DNA from: Thozetella sp. PMI_491
Taxonomy: Eukaryota > Ascomycota > Sordariomycetes > Chaetosphaeriales > Chaetosphaeriaceae
Length of the DNA: 64,000 nucleotides
Direction of reading: 5' to 3'
Assembly (NCBI GenBank): GCA_021432635.1
Contig: MU270058.1
Span: 310,001-374,000, forward strand
In this document: in pieces, positions 11,548-21,110 of the stretch
Layout: every line of letters begins with the position of its first letter
Numbering within the stretch: the stretch's first letter is position 1
Program-made: the position numbers and the translations under genes
Notes under the pieces: model-generated
Seen by the model: the letters and a program-made list of their open reading frames with translations, nothing else
The model's database searches: none
Told to the model about the DNA's origin: nothing

Positions 11548-13080
11548 ATGGGCTTTACCAAAATTTCCATCAACCAGGTTTTATATATTCCTGATACTCT
11601 CGCAAGTTGGCCGTGGCCAAGAGCCTGCAACCCGAACTACGAAATATGCAAGCAAGAGTCCTCAGTTTGGCTCGAAAGCTTCCATGCCTTCAGCCCCAAA
11701 GCCCAGAAAGCATTCAACCGCTGCGACTTCCGTGCGTTCCTCCCGAGCGTCCACCTTTACGGACCGAAGTCCGTTAGTGCCATGAGCTGACGAGTCCGAA
11801 TAGCACTCCTCGCCGCACTCGCATATCCTACTCTGAATCGAGGTTAGTTTGGCTCATGAATAGTCCCACCACCTAAGTACCCTGCACTTGTAGCCTCGAA
11901 TCGAATCTCCTGGGTTCCTAAACTAAGCTTGCGCGCGCCGATAGCCGGCTGTCGGATCGGGGCAGACCTCATGAATGTGTTCTTCGTATTCGACGAGTGG
12001 TCCGACGTTTCGGACGAAAAAGAATGCCGCCGACAAGCGGACATTATAATGGATGCTCTGCGCAACCCGCACAAGTCGCGGGAGGAGGGAGAGTGGGTGG
12101 GAGGAAGGGCCGTGCAGGAGTAAGCTACTACCTTCATAACCGACCCCTTGCTATGAAAAATTTTGTCCCTTTTCGACAACGTGGCTGTGAATTGTTCTTC
12201 GGCGCAGTGATTGGTCTGAACTGATACAATCTTTCTAGATTCTGGCTGAATGCTATTGAGACAGCAACCCGAACCGCACAGCAGCGATTCATCGATTCAT
12301 TCGAGCGCTACACTAACGCGGTAGTCCAACAAGCCCGCGACCGCGAAGACGACTGCATCAGGGATATAGAAAATTACTTCTCAATTCGTAGATTGACAAT
12401 CGGGGCGGAGCCTTCGTTTGCGATCAACGCTGTACATTATGATATACCGGACTCCATTATTAACCACCCTACCATCCAGTTCCTGACAACGCTTTGCATA
12501 GACATGCTCTTGATCGGGAACGATCTAGTGTCATACAATGTTGAGTAAGATCCCAATCCCCTCCGTTGCTATGGTCTACAAGCTATGCTCAAGTATGAAA
12601 CTGGCTAATGCAGTACTGCAGACAAAGCCGGGGCGATGATGGGCACAACCTGGTCACGGTGGTGATGCTTGAGCATAACATGAATCCCCAGGATGCGATG
12701 GACTGGATTGGAGATCTTCACACAAGTCTCGTCGAGCAATTTCTGGCAGAACACGCTCGGCTCCCCATATTTTACAACGAAGATGGCACCGTCAATCAAC
12801 AGGTCCCTCTGTATGTCGATGCTCTAGGGAACTGGGTAAGGGCCAACGACTCTTGGAGCTTTGAAGTAAGTGCTTAATTGACCGATTCATGACCTCCATC
12901 TCTGCTTCGCTCTTCTTCCCGTACTAATGCACAGTCAAGAGCGAGCGTTACTTCGCCAAAGACGGCGAAAGAGTCAGACGGGAAAGAACCGTGGCCCTGC
13001 TCCCAAAGAAAGGGGTTGAGATTGAAATCACCGGGCCACAGATCTCTCTCGGCCAGACTGCCGTTGCCGTGCGGAAGTAG
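11548..13080 (+). CDS. class I terpene synthase
   Basis: Six exons, 11548-11731, 11804-11842, 11945-12119, 12239-12544, 12622-12865 and 12940-13080, give 362 aa, a normal length for fungal sesquiterpene-type cyclases. The enzyme ionises a prenyl diphosphate with Mg2+ and cyclises the cation in the cytosol. The aspartate-rich motif is D91-E-W-S-D95. The NSE triad is complete as N227, S231 and E235 in NDLVSYNVE. Other family blocks are WPWPR near the N-terminus, the LLAALAYP segment, and GDDGHN after the NSE motif. All splice joins restore the family alignment and phase, so the gene looks intact. The 39-nt second exon is easily missed. No P450 or prenyltransferase gene lies beside it, so the product and any tailoring are unknown. 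Confidence 0.93.
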
Positions 13081-14187
13081 AAGAAGCAATTATCTTGTTG
13101 ACCAAAGGCTCATTTGGGAATGCAGCTATCAAGAACACTCTATGTTCTACAACCTCCGGTAGATAGTTGCTGAGCTCGGGTGATTTCTATTTATCCAGGA
13201 ATATCGCATAACTTACCTGAGATGCTGATGGAATACATAGCTAGCCAGCATAATTAAGTGCGTGTCAAGTCATATTAAGCTCAGTTGTGGTTCCACTGTT
13301 CCATGTTGGATCGTTAAGGCCCATTGGTTGTCAGCCTGGAGAACCCCCGCATCTAGCTAGTAACTGCGAGTCCCGTCGAAATGCATGAATCCGGTAGTCT
13401 CGCCGAGCTACTAGGAAGTGGAACTCGAGACAGGCATGCTTACCTGATTGGGCTGAATTAAGGTAGTTAGGGAGGATGAATACGAATAATGGATCCCTTC
13501 CCTCGGCCAACAAGTGAAACCACGATTCGCCAGAACAAGAAGCCGCGAAGTGGCAATTGGCAATGGAACAATAGAAATGGCACCTACCAGGCAGTGGATG
13601 GGGGTTGCCTTCGGAGGACCCGAGGCATCGCTTTCCGGTCCTGTCTTTGCGGTTATCCGCGAAGTCGGATGTTTGCACTATTCGGCCGACCAAAATTTGT
13701 CCAAACTGGGACAAAATGCCCTTTCCAGCGCCCTATATAGGAGTGGCTGACTGGCCCCGTTTGTGAGATCCGTCCCCTGATGTCACGTTAGGGTGAGCTA
13801 ACGGAGCCAACGCAATCGGTCCGCACAGTCTTGGCTTAAGCTCGTGGTTTCTTCGTCTCAATAGGTAAAATAGTCGGGGTCAACGTACTACCAAGTGGTT
13901 AAGGAACACGATATATTGGTTTGTGAAGGTTGCACGACAATTATGCCGCAGTGGCGCGGAACTCATGTCGCCGTAACATTTGTTGTTGCCTCATCTGGCG
14001 ATGCCTTGTGACACTCGCGATGATGTACGCATTTATCAATAAGTCTCTATTTGGAGACAGAAGCCTGCAGAGAGTTGCTATAAGAAGCTCGACTCACTCC
14101 ATCATCTGGCCGCTGTTTGTGACATCAACCCTCACAGAGACATCAAGCTTCAACAGTAAACTTTGAACTATAAACAAGATCAACAAA
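13081..14187. other. intergenic, promoter of PL20 gene
   Basis: No further gene was recognised. A TATAAG at 14079-14084, about 105 bp before the PL20 start codon, is a plausible TATA element. Confidence 0.45.
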
Positions 14188-14976
14188 ATGATGGTACAAG
14201 CTAGCAACCTCGTTACGGCCCTGCTCGCGGTCTTCCCGATTGCGGCAGATGCCTCGAAACTCTTCTGCAACACAGGCACCTTGGCTGGGTGGGACTATAC
14301 CAAGCCTGAGCATGACGGCACTGTCCAAGAGGTCACCAACGTCGCCTACAAGGGCGGCACTGCTCTCAAGATGACGCAAACTTACGACTCCAGCTACACC
14401 GGCCGGTATCACTCGGAAGCACGACACACCAACGGCTATAAGCGTGGCGACGAGCTGTTCTACGGCTTTATGTTCCGCCTCTCGGAGACCTGGGAGTACG
14501 ATTCTCAGTCGTACAACCTTGCGCAGTTCATCTCCGACCGTGTCGGTGCTGGCTGTGACGATGACGACTGGATGCCTTCCTCCATGCTCTGGATCCAAAA
14601 CGATCAGCTGATGTCCCGCACTGTAAGCGGGCACTACAAGCAACCGGACTGCTCCCGGAACATCACCTCGACGAAGCCACTGGCGACGGTGCCTCGTGGT
14701 GTTTGGAACAAGGTCATTATCCAAGCCCGATGGGCGAGCGATACTTCTGGATTCTATAAGATCTGGTTCAACGGGACCAAGGTGGTGGAATGGTACAATG
14801 TGGCCACGACGACCCTTGACGATTTCGAGTTTGAATTCCGGGTCGGCCTCTATGCCAACGGCTGGCACGACAACAAGCAGATGATTGGTAACCAGCCTTT
14901 CCGGCAGGTTTGGTACGACGAGGTTGCGATTGGTACCACCTTTGCGGATGTGGATCCGGACCAGTCGTCTTGCTAA
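14188..14976 (+). CDS. secreted glucuronan lyase, PL20
   Basis: A single exon gives 262 aa, the usual size of the family. It begins with a signal peptide (VTALLAVFPIAADA). The body matches polysaccharide lyase family 20, which depolymerises beta-1,4-glucuronan by beta-elimination using a beta-jelly-roll fold. Family blocks seen include GRYHSEARH, GFMFRLSETWEY, NLAQFISD, WNKVIIQARWAS and VGLYANGWHDNK. Asn-X-Ser/Thr glycosylation sites (NITST, NGTK) fit secretion. The ATG used is the first of two adjacent ATGs. The gene is probably for carbon acquisition from fungal or algal glucuronan-like polymers, which is inferred. Confidence 0.9.
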   Translation: MMVQASNLVTALLAVFPIAADASKLFCNTGTLAGWDYTKPEHDGTVQEVTNVAYKGGTALKMTQTYDSSYTGRYHSEARHTNGYKRGDELFYGFMFRLSETWEYDSQSYNLAQFISDRVGAGCDDDDWMPSSMLWIQNDQLMSRTVSGHYKQPDCSRNITSTKPLATVPRGVWNKVIIQARWASDTSGFYKIWFNGTKVVEWYNVATTTLDDFEFEFRVGLYANGWHDNKQMIGNQPFRQVWYDEVAIGTTFADVDPDQSSC

Positions 14977-15499
14977 ACGGCAGAGACACCTCCCCTCTTG
15001 TACATACACTCCCTTGCAACCTACTGCAAAGACAAATAGAAATTGCATAGCTAGACAAAGATTAGGCAACTTCTAAGCAGGTTGTCAGCTAATATTTGTT
15101 CAGTGCATATCGTGATATGCTAAGCCAAGGTACGTAAGCGTAAGGGTGCGGGGAAGTTGTACTCGCGGCGTATAAACTAGAGCCTGAATAAGCACTGGAG
15201 CAAACCAAGAGGGAAAGGGTTGCAATCACGGTCCAATACGACTAGCTCCAAATATCACCACCACATTTGACCCCAACTGGAGGAAGAATGCCGGCAATAA
15301 TAGCCTCGCTAGGTGCGGTGCCCGCCGGCGGCTGATTTTCCTCCAATGGCAGCCGGGGGTCGACTGTGAGATATCGTCAGCAGCCACAATGTCAACAATG
15401 GCCGTTGGTCTATGTTAAGAGTATCGACTAGCCAGGTGACTAAGGTTTCCAAGCGGCCAATTCGATTTTTTTCCTTGCCTCTCTCTAAGCGGACTGAAA

Positions 15500-17164
15500 A
15501 TGAAGCTCTCGCCGACATTGCTCCTTCTCTCTTGCCTTGGAAAGGCGGCTTCCGCCAGCTGTGCGGGGCCGGTGGCAGAGACACTAAATGGAACTTATCA
15601 GGGGAGGTACATCGCCGAGTGGGATCAAGATGTTTTTTTGGGCATGCCCTATGCCCAGCCGCCAATTGGCGACCTGCGCTTTCGCTGGCCACAGAGCCTC
15701 AACACCTCCTTCACCGATGTTCGCGATGCAACGCAGTATGGGCACAGTTGCATGCAGTGGAGAAATACGTTTGCTGCGAATATGTCGGAGGACTGCCTGA
15801 CACTCAATGTTATCCGACCCGCAGGCAATCATACCGGCCTTCCTGTTCTCGTCTGGATTTTCGGAGGCGGTTTGTACACTGGAGGCACAGCAGATCCTCA
15901 GTACAATCTGTCTGGAATTGTGCGCGTCAGCCAGGATATGGGACAGCCGATTATTGCTGTCGACATGGACTACCGTCTTAACCTGTATGGCTTTCTCCAG
16001 ACACCTCAACTGTTGGCAGAAGGGTCTTCCAATGCTGGCCTGCTGGACCAGCGGATGGCGCTCCGATGGATCAAAGAGAATATCGCAGCGTTTGGCGGAG
16101 ATCCCGACAACGTCGTCCTTTGGGGGGAAAGTGCAGGAGCTCAGAGCATTGCCTACCACATGTTCAGCTATGACGGGAGAGATGACAAACTCTACCGCGG
16201 CGCAATCATGGAGAGCGGAGGCCCAAAGGGTGCCCAGGTCCAAGATCTATCCTACTATGCCACCCCCGTGGAGAATCTCACGCGCGCAACTGGCTGTTTC
16301 ACCGCCAGCGATCAGCTAGGGTGTCTTCGATCGTTGAGCCAGGACACCCTCGCCGCAGTTCGACCGAGTGCAACCTGGAATCCTCTCATTGACGGGGACT
16401 TCCTCACGGGCTATCCAAGTCAGCTGATGCGAGAAGGTCGCTTCGTCCGAGTCCCTATCCTCACGGGGGCCAATACAGACGAAGGAACCGGATTTGCTAT
16501 TTCGGGCATCAAAAAAGTCAACACGGCCCAAGACATTTTCACCGACGCGATGACTTGGCGATTATACGGCTTATCCCCTCCGACAATACTGAAGCTTCTC
16601 GAGCTCTACCCAGACGACCCCTGTAATGAACCGCCTTTCTACATTTCCAACTGCTCTGTATTCCCATCTCAAGGTCTCATGTGGCGCCGAGCAGCAGCGA
16701 TAGGAGGCGACATTACTATAATCTCCGGCCGTCGCCAGATGTGTGAGCTGTACGCAGGTGCCGACCAGGCCGTGTATAGCTACCGCTTCGACACGAGACT
16801 GTGGAACAAGACAGCCCTCGCAGGCGTTCAGCATTTTGACAACGTCGCCTTCAGCTTCCAAAACATCACTGGCCTCCTTGGCCCGAGCCCTCAATTCGAT
16901 GCCGACACTCAGCTCGCCAGGGCCATTGGCATGGCCTATGTGCGGTTTGTACACAGCCTAGATCCCAACCCCCCAGGAGCTCGAGGATTGGCAGCGAAGA
17001 GCCTAGATGCAACTCCGCTGCCGTATTGGCCTCGCTATGACTTGAAAGCACCGGTGAATATGGTCTTGAATGCGTCGGGGTCATTTATCGAGGATGACAC
17101 CTTCCGAAAGGAGGGAATAGCGTATCTCAATTCTTTTGAGGTGTCGAGGGAGCTTCTCGGGTGA
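15500..17164 (+). CDS. secreted type-B carboxylesterase/lipase
   Basis: A single exon gives 554 aa. Signal peptide (LSPTLLLLSCLGKAASA), then an alpha/beta-hydrolase of the COesterase family. Visible features are the oxyanion-hole region IFGGGLYTGG, the nucleophile elbow GESAG with S211, the acid E328 in GANTDEGT, and H445 in GVQHFDN, making a complete Ser-Glu-His triad. SEDCL and several other Cys residues suggest the usual disulphides. It hydrolyses carboxylic esters outside the cell; the substrate cannot be read from sequence. It converges with the thioesterase-like gene, the two stop codons lying 81 bp apart. Confidence 0.93.
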   Translation: MKLSPTLLLLSCLGKAASASCAGPVAETLNGTYQGRYIAEWDQDVFLGMPYAQPPIGDLRFRWPQSLNTSFTDVRDATQYGHSCMQWRNTFAANMSEDCLTLNVIRPAGNHTGLPVLVWIFGGGLYTGGTADPQYNLSGIVRVSQDMGQPIIAVDMDYRLNLYGFLQTPQLLAEGSSNAGLLDQRMALRWIKENIAAFGGDPDNVVLWGESAGAQSIAYHMFSYDGRDDKLYRGAIMESGGPKGAQVQDLSYYATPVENLTRATGCFTASDQLGCLRSLSQDTLAAVRPSATWNPLIDGDFLTGYPSQLMREGRFVRVPILTGANTDEGTGFAISGIKKVNTAQDIFTDAMTWRLYGLSPPTILKLLELYPDDPCNEPPFYISNCSVFPSQGLMWRRAAAIGGDITIISGRRQMCELYAGADQAVYSYRFDTRLWNKTALAGVQHFDNVAFSFQNITGLLGPSPQFDADTQLARAIGMAYVRFVHSLDPNPPGARGLAAKSLDATPLPYWPRYDLKAPVNMVLNASGSFIEDDTFRKEGIAYLNSFEVSRELLG

Positions 17165-17245
17165 TTCTAGTACTTTCATCGCTTTTAATACGAGAGATAA
17201 GAGAATATGTCGAGGAATAGACGATTTACTATAACCACGCCCCTC

Positions 17246-18297
17246 TTACAAGCTACTGCGACTCTTATTGTTTCTCCCACCGTCGAGAATTAGGTTCACA
17301 TGATTGCTGATTGCAACCAAGTCCCCCAGTCTGTCGAGGATGAGTATTTCTAGGTCGTATCTGCCGTTGTGGATTTTCCGCGAGAGCACTCGAAGAAACA
17401 ACCACTCCTCGCCTTCCAACCCGAGGGCTTTCTTGACTTCTAGGTTCATGACGACTGTGGGGTACCACATTATCTCGTCGAATCTGAAGGGTACTTGTGT
17501 TTCGGGGCTAGAGGCTGTCTCTGCCACCTGCGGCGGTGCAGGCCGATAATTCTCCACAATATATGGCCAGGAGTCCGCGACATATGCCAGGGAGTTATTT
17601 GTGAACTTTCCGCCATTTGAGAACCGAATCCACATATCAATTCTGCTAGTTGATCGCTTCGTTTGCCTGTTGTAATAATATTCGCAGTTTCCCAAAGCCT
17701 TGTTGAAAGCGGCTACGGTGGGTGGTACTTGCATTCGATGCCAGTGCCGGTCTTTGCCTTGCACCAGTGCCTCGAAGTTGACTGGCGACGCGGCCGGCTC
17801 CAGCGAGGGGTATGTGGGTAGAGATAGCCCGCTTTCAGATGTGATGTTCCCGTTTGTTACGTACGCAGCAATTTTCTTTCGAGTGGAACCTGGCGTCACC
17901 CACGGTGCGCTGGGGACCAGGTCATCCTGGTATAATGTGACGTGGAGCACTGAAAGTTGGCGCCCAAGTTTTACGTCCTCGATGACTATGATCGCCGGGC
18001 CATCCTCCGTGCGGTTGAGGAACTCGAAGTGGGCTGTGATGGTCTCCGTCTGATCGCGTTGCTGCAGGTGCACAGCTACGGCATTAAGCATGCACGAGGC
18101 AACGTAGCCGCCGTTAGGCACTGCTCGACTATCAGCGAACACTGATGCCAACGTTTATGGGCAGGAACACTACCTGATCCAATATTGAAGCACGGAGAGA
18201 GCTCGGCTCGATATGTGTTTGCATCGAGGGCCGATACCTGTATCAAATTGATGAATGGCCCCGATCCATGCGATAGACCTCGCGTTAGTTTTGACAT
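17246..18297 (-). CDS. acyl-CoA thioesterase-like protein (hotdog fold)
   Basis: Exon 1 18297-18174 and exon 2 18120-17246 (intron 53 nt, donor GTAGTG) give 332 aa. The join restores the family block FNIGS-VPNGGYVAS, the hotdog helix start found in TesB-like fungal thioesterases. It is followed by TAHFEFLNRT and VKLGRQLSVLHVTLYQ in the first hotdog. A second hotdog-like half ends in HVNLIL. The enzyme would hydrolyse acyl-CoA or a related thioester; no signal peptide or peroxisomal SKL-type end is seen, so location is unclear. In some fungi this family sits in secondary-metabolite loci, but the nearby genes do not prove that here. Confidence 0.82.
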
Positions 18298-19705
18298 TCC
18301 GAAGGCAGTTATTGTATGGCAACCTCAGCGAATGGGTCGAGGCGGTAAAGTACTGCTGGGAGGTATTATAGAACAACTATATAGAAGAGATATGAAAGGA
18401 GATTGGTGAATTAAGAGCCAGCTTCCCTGACCGGGTACCATTAAGCAGACTACTCCTGACCTGAATACGACATTTACGAGGAAGCGGGGCTCCGCGGCTG
18501 TTTGTCGGTCAACCGAGGCAGCTCAAAAGCACCCCTCCTCGCGCCACAAACGCCATTCCCTCTCTGGCTCCTTGCTCATGTAAAATTTGGTAGGGCAGCA
18601 TGTGTGAATGCGGCACCAGGAAGGAGACCAATGGGAAGTTTGAGCAAGTGCACGCCTGGTGTCGCTGGTCATGCGTAAGCTGGAAACATCAAATTTGATC
18701 TGGAAGGCAATTAGTCAAGGAAGTTAGAAAGTGCTATACAAACTACGCTACAGTATGCTCTATAGTTATTCTAAGGGTCTGAGCAAGAAACCACTGTGTT
18801 GTGCTGCCACTGTGCTGAACCCCAAAATCGATAAAAAAATATGTCTGACTCGCGAGGGGGCGGTTAAATGATAACCCTTTTAGTTGGCTGTGGTTCGTTC
18901 AGTTATGGAGCGCACACAGCTTGGCTGGCCATACACTATACTACTTTATCAAATCACAATAATAGTCTTAATCTAGAGGATTTACAGTCAAGATATTTAC
19001 ATCTAGTACAAGGCATACCTATACAGAATAATATATAACATAAATACTTTGTTAGTATACTCGTCGTACACATAAGCAGCACAACTTAGTGGTTTCTTGC
19101 TTAGACCCTACGTCGGTCGATCTTAGACTGAGATCAAAACAATTCTTCACGTTCAACTGCTCAATCCAGGGATGGAAATTGTGGGTACCGAATCTCTAGC
19201 CATCAATCCTGTAACTCATAGAGTCGCTCCACACCAGTAAATATTTTCGAAACGCATATCTAATAACTAGAGACAGAGTATTCCCTAAAGTCAACATCTA
19301 ATGGCTTTCCTATCTGAGCGGGCGGTAAAAGTGGGTAAACGTGTTAAGCGAAGGCATTTACTACGGTAGCGCGACTATGCCACCCACCCGCAGCGACTTG
19401 CTCGCCGCCCATGGACGCCGTTTTGCTAGCCTCCTGCCTAAACAGACACAGCGCTTAGCCCGCTCGCATATATCGTTGGACAATGATGTGGACCGCCTCC
19501 TCCCCTACGCCAGACACGATGCACCTCAAATGAGGGCTTATCCAGAGTCTTCGATCCTTCACAAACTGTAGCAACTCGGCTCTGTTTGGGATAAATCCGG
19601 CCCACGTAAGACTTTTCAGGCGCGCCTATATGCTGGCAAGGATTTCAGTACCCTTTCCCTTCGCTTTGTCGCAGTCCGCGGCCCATGGAGCATATCTAGT
19701 ACCCG
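18298..19705. other. intergenic with MITE-like element
   Basis: No protein gene was recognised. An AT-rich part carries a 336-bp element with long terminal inverted repeats, listed separately. A 76-codon open frame at 19341-19571 has no signal peptide, repeats or paired basic residues and is not called. Confidence 0.5.
18774..19109. mobile_element. MITE-like element with ~41-bp terminal inverted repeats
   Basis: The left arm (18774-18814) reads AGGGTCTGAGCAAGAAACC and then GTTGTGCTGC. The right arm (19069-19109), read on the other strand, gives AGGGTCTAAGCAAGAAACC and the same GTTGTGCTGC. By eye about 35 of 41 positions match. The interior is AT-rich and has no coding frame. Length and structure fit a non-autonomous DNA transposon. 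Target duplication is not clear: a TA lies at the left border, and TA also occurs at the right end but one base out of register. The superfamily is therefore left open. Confidence 0.7.
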
Positions 19706-20702
19706 ATGAACACAACGAAATACTCTAGGTTGGAGGCTGATGAGGCCCATAATGGAGAGCATCCGCGAACAAAACATTTATATGATCTAGGCTGGGGCTC
19801 AATCACGCGCCATTACCCCAAAATCTTTGTCAGTCTGGCTACTGTAATGTTCGTCTCCTCCCTAGTGCTATTCCTCCAGCAACCGGGACAACGCCGTTTC
19901 AACGAGCCTAAAGGATATTTGGGACTTCCACTAGGTGCGTCATCCTTGGTCCTCCAGAGGGATGCTCATGCCAACTTGAAGCCCGTGGCTGATTCAACTG
20001 CTAGACCTACGGCAGCCGCCAGACGTGTTGAAGACGTTTGAGCTCGATAAGGCACTATCTGGAAGTTCAAGCGGCTCGCGCGATGCCTGGAACTCACTCA
20101 TGCCTCGTAAGTCTACCCTTCAAACGTACCAAGTGATAAATACACCGGAAAGTCCGATATTTTCTAACACTCTTGTATAGCTGGTCGCGGGTATATCCCA
20201 ATCGACAACCCATCGATGATAGGCCTCGGCCCTGGTGTTCCGGTCAGCGGGACGGTGGAGAAATTTGCCATTTCGGCGTTTCACCAACTCCACTGCTTGG
20301 TAGATGGCCAGAGACCTGTAAAACACGTTGGTATTATAGCTTACGTGGTGCTAGACAATGTTACGGGAAGCATATTACAACCTCCTCGGAGCTTCTGGTG
20401 ATGCACACGACGGAAATGCCCACGGCCATATGAAGTCGTCTGAGGCACACCAGCACCACTGGGACGCGGTTCACTTGGATCATTGCTTCGACTACCTTCG
20501 GCAGGCTATCATGTGCGCTGCAGATCCTGCTGTGGAACCGGCAAGGACTGAATTCGACGGTACAAGGTTCCAAGTAGACGGTTGGGGAGGGGAGCATCAA
20601 TGCCGCAGCTGGGAGAAGCTGGTGGACTATGCTGTAAGTCACAAGCTCGACGACGAAATGGAGCAGGTTATTCCCGATAGGTTTAAGACTGGAGGTAAAT
20701 GA
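19706..20702 (+). CDS. UstYa-like (DUF3328) protein
   Basis: Exons 19706-19934, 20023-20106, 20181-20299 and 20355-20702 give 259 aa. One membrane segment (IFVSLATVMFVSSLVLFL) lies near the N-terminus. Then follow WNSLMP and GRGYIPIDNP, and both HxxHC motifs of the family, FHQLHC and HLDHC, the second continuing FDYLRQAIMCAAD. UstYa-type proteins are type II membrane proteins that act as oxidases, for instance macrocyclising ribosomal peptides in ustiloxin-type pathways; some serve other pathways. No repeated precursor peptide with Kex2 sites was found in the window, so its substrate is unknown. A retrotransposon begins four bases after the TGA; the first base of its target duplication is the last base of that stop codon. 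The first intron (88 nt) is the least certain join. Confidence 0.83.
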
Positions 20703-20706
20703 TAAC
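20702..20706. repeat. left target-site duplication ATAAC
   Basis: The five bases directly before the 5' LTR. They match the five bases after the 3' LTR, and the first base is also the last base of the UstYa stop codon. Confidence 0.9.
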
Positions 20707-20961
20707 TGTTGGATCGTGGGTTCGTAGCGTTGCTCGATCTAGTATGGAGGATCCAGAGCTCTGACGAGCTCTGATTGGACCACAGCCGATCTAGTGCGGA
20801 GAGTCACATGATCGGCTGAGGGCCATTTAGGGGCTCGTTCGAGCAGTCAACTTAGCTTACAGAGAACACATCTAGACATATACCAATACAGAGGATCTTT
20901 TACCCAGTTGTTTTACGTTTGTTTGTTTTACAGTACCGAGATCTTGTAATACTAACCAACA
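20707..20961 (+). repeat. 5' LTR
   Basis: 255 bp starting TGTTGG and ending CCAACA, a 6-bp inverted end with TG..CA. It differs from the 3' LTR at four places only, all transitions. Confidence 0.95.
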
Positions 20962-20974
20962 CTGATTAGTGTTG
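20957..20974. other. hairpin across 5' LTR end and leader
   Basis: CAACACT, loop GATT, then AGTGTTG: a perfect 7-bp stem that uses the last five bases of the LTR. It covers the place where a primer-binding site is expected, and no clear tRNA-type primer site was recognised. Confidence 0.6.
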
Positions 20975-21019
20975 CTTTTAAAAGCAGTACAGATGAGCTA
21001 GGCGAACTTACAAACGCTA

Positions 21020-21110
21020 CTTAGGAGATTCCGTTCTTATTTGCTTCAGGGCTCCTTTGAAGTGGTGATTTTGTTGGAGGATTCTATTCTTCTTTGCTTC
21101 AGGGCTGCCA
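21020..21110 (+). repeat. direct repeat in the retroelement leader
   Basis: Two diverged copies, about 21022-21053 and 21074-21107, share GGAxxATTCxxTTCTT and TTTGCTTCAGGGCT. They lie just after the 5' LTR and before any coding remnant. Confidence 0.55.

Noticed and set aside
11732-11803. Apparent stop codon in the terpene synthase first exon
   Set aside because: It lies in a 72-nt intron (GTGCGT..TAG with GCTGAC branch); splicing gives the family block LLAALAYP.
14143-15069. Long minus-strand frame opposite the PL20 gene
   Set aside because: It is a mirror of a GC-biased coding strand and has no family resemblance.
19341-19571. Short frame upstream of the UstYa gene as a RiPP precursor
   Set aside because: No signal peptide, no repeated core and no paired basic cleavage sites are present.
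11548-20702. Terpene/UstYa biosynthetic gene cluster
   Set aside because: The genes between are a polysaccharide lyase and a general esterase, and there are no P450s, regulators or transporters in the stretch, so a cluster is not supported.
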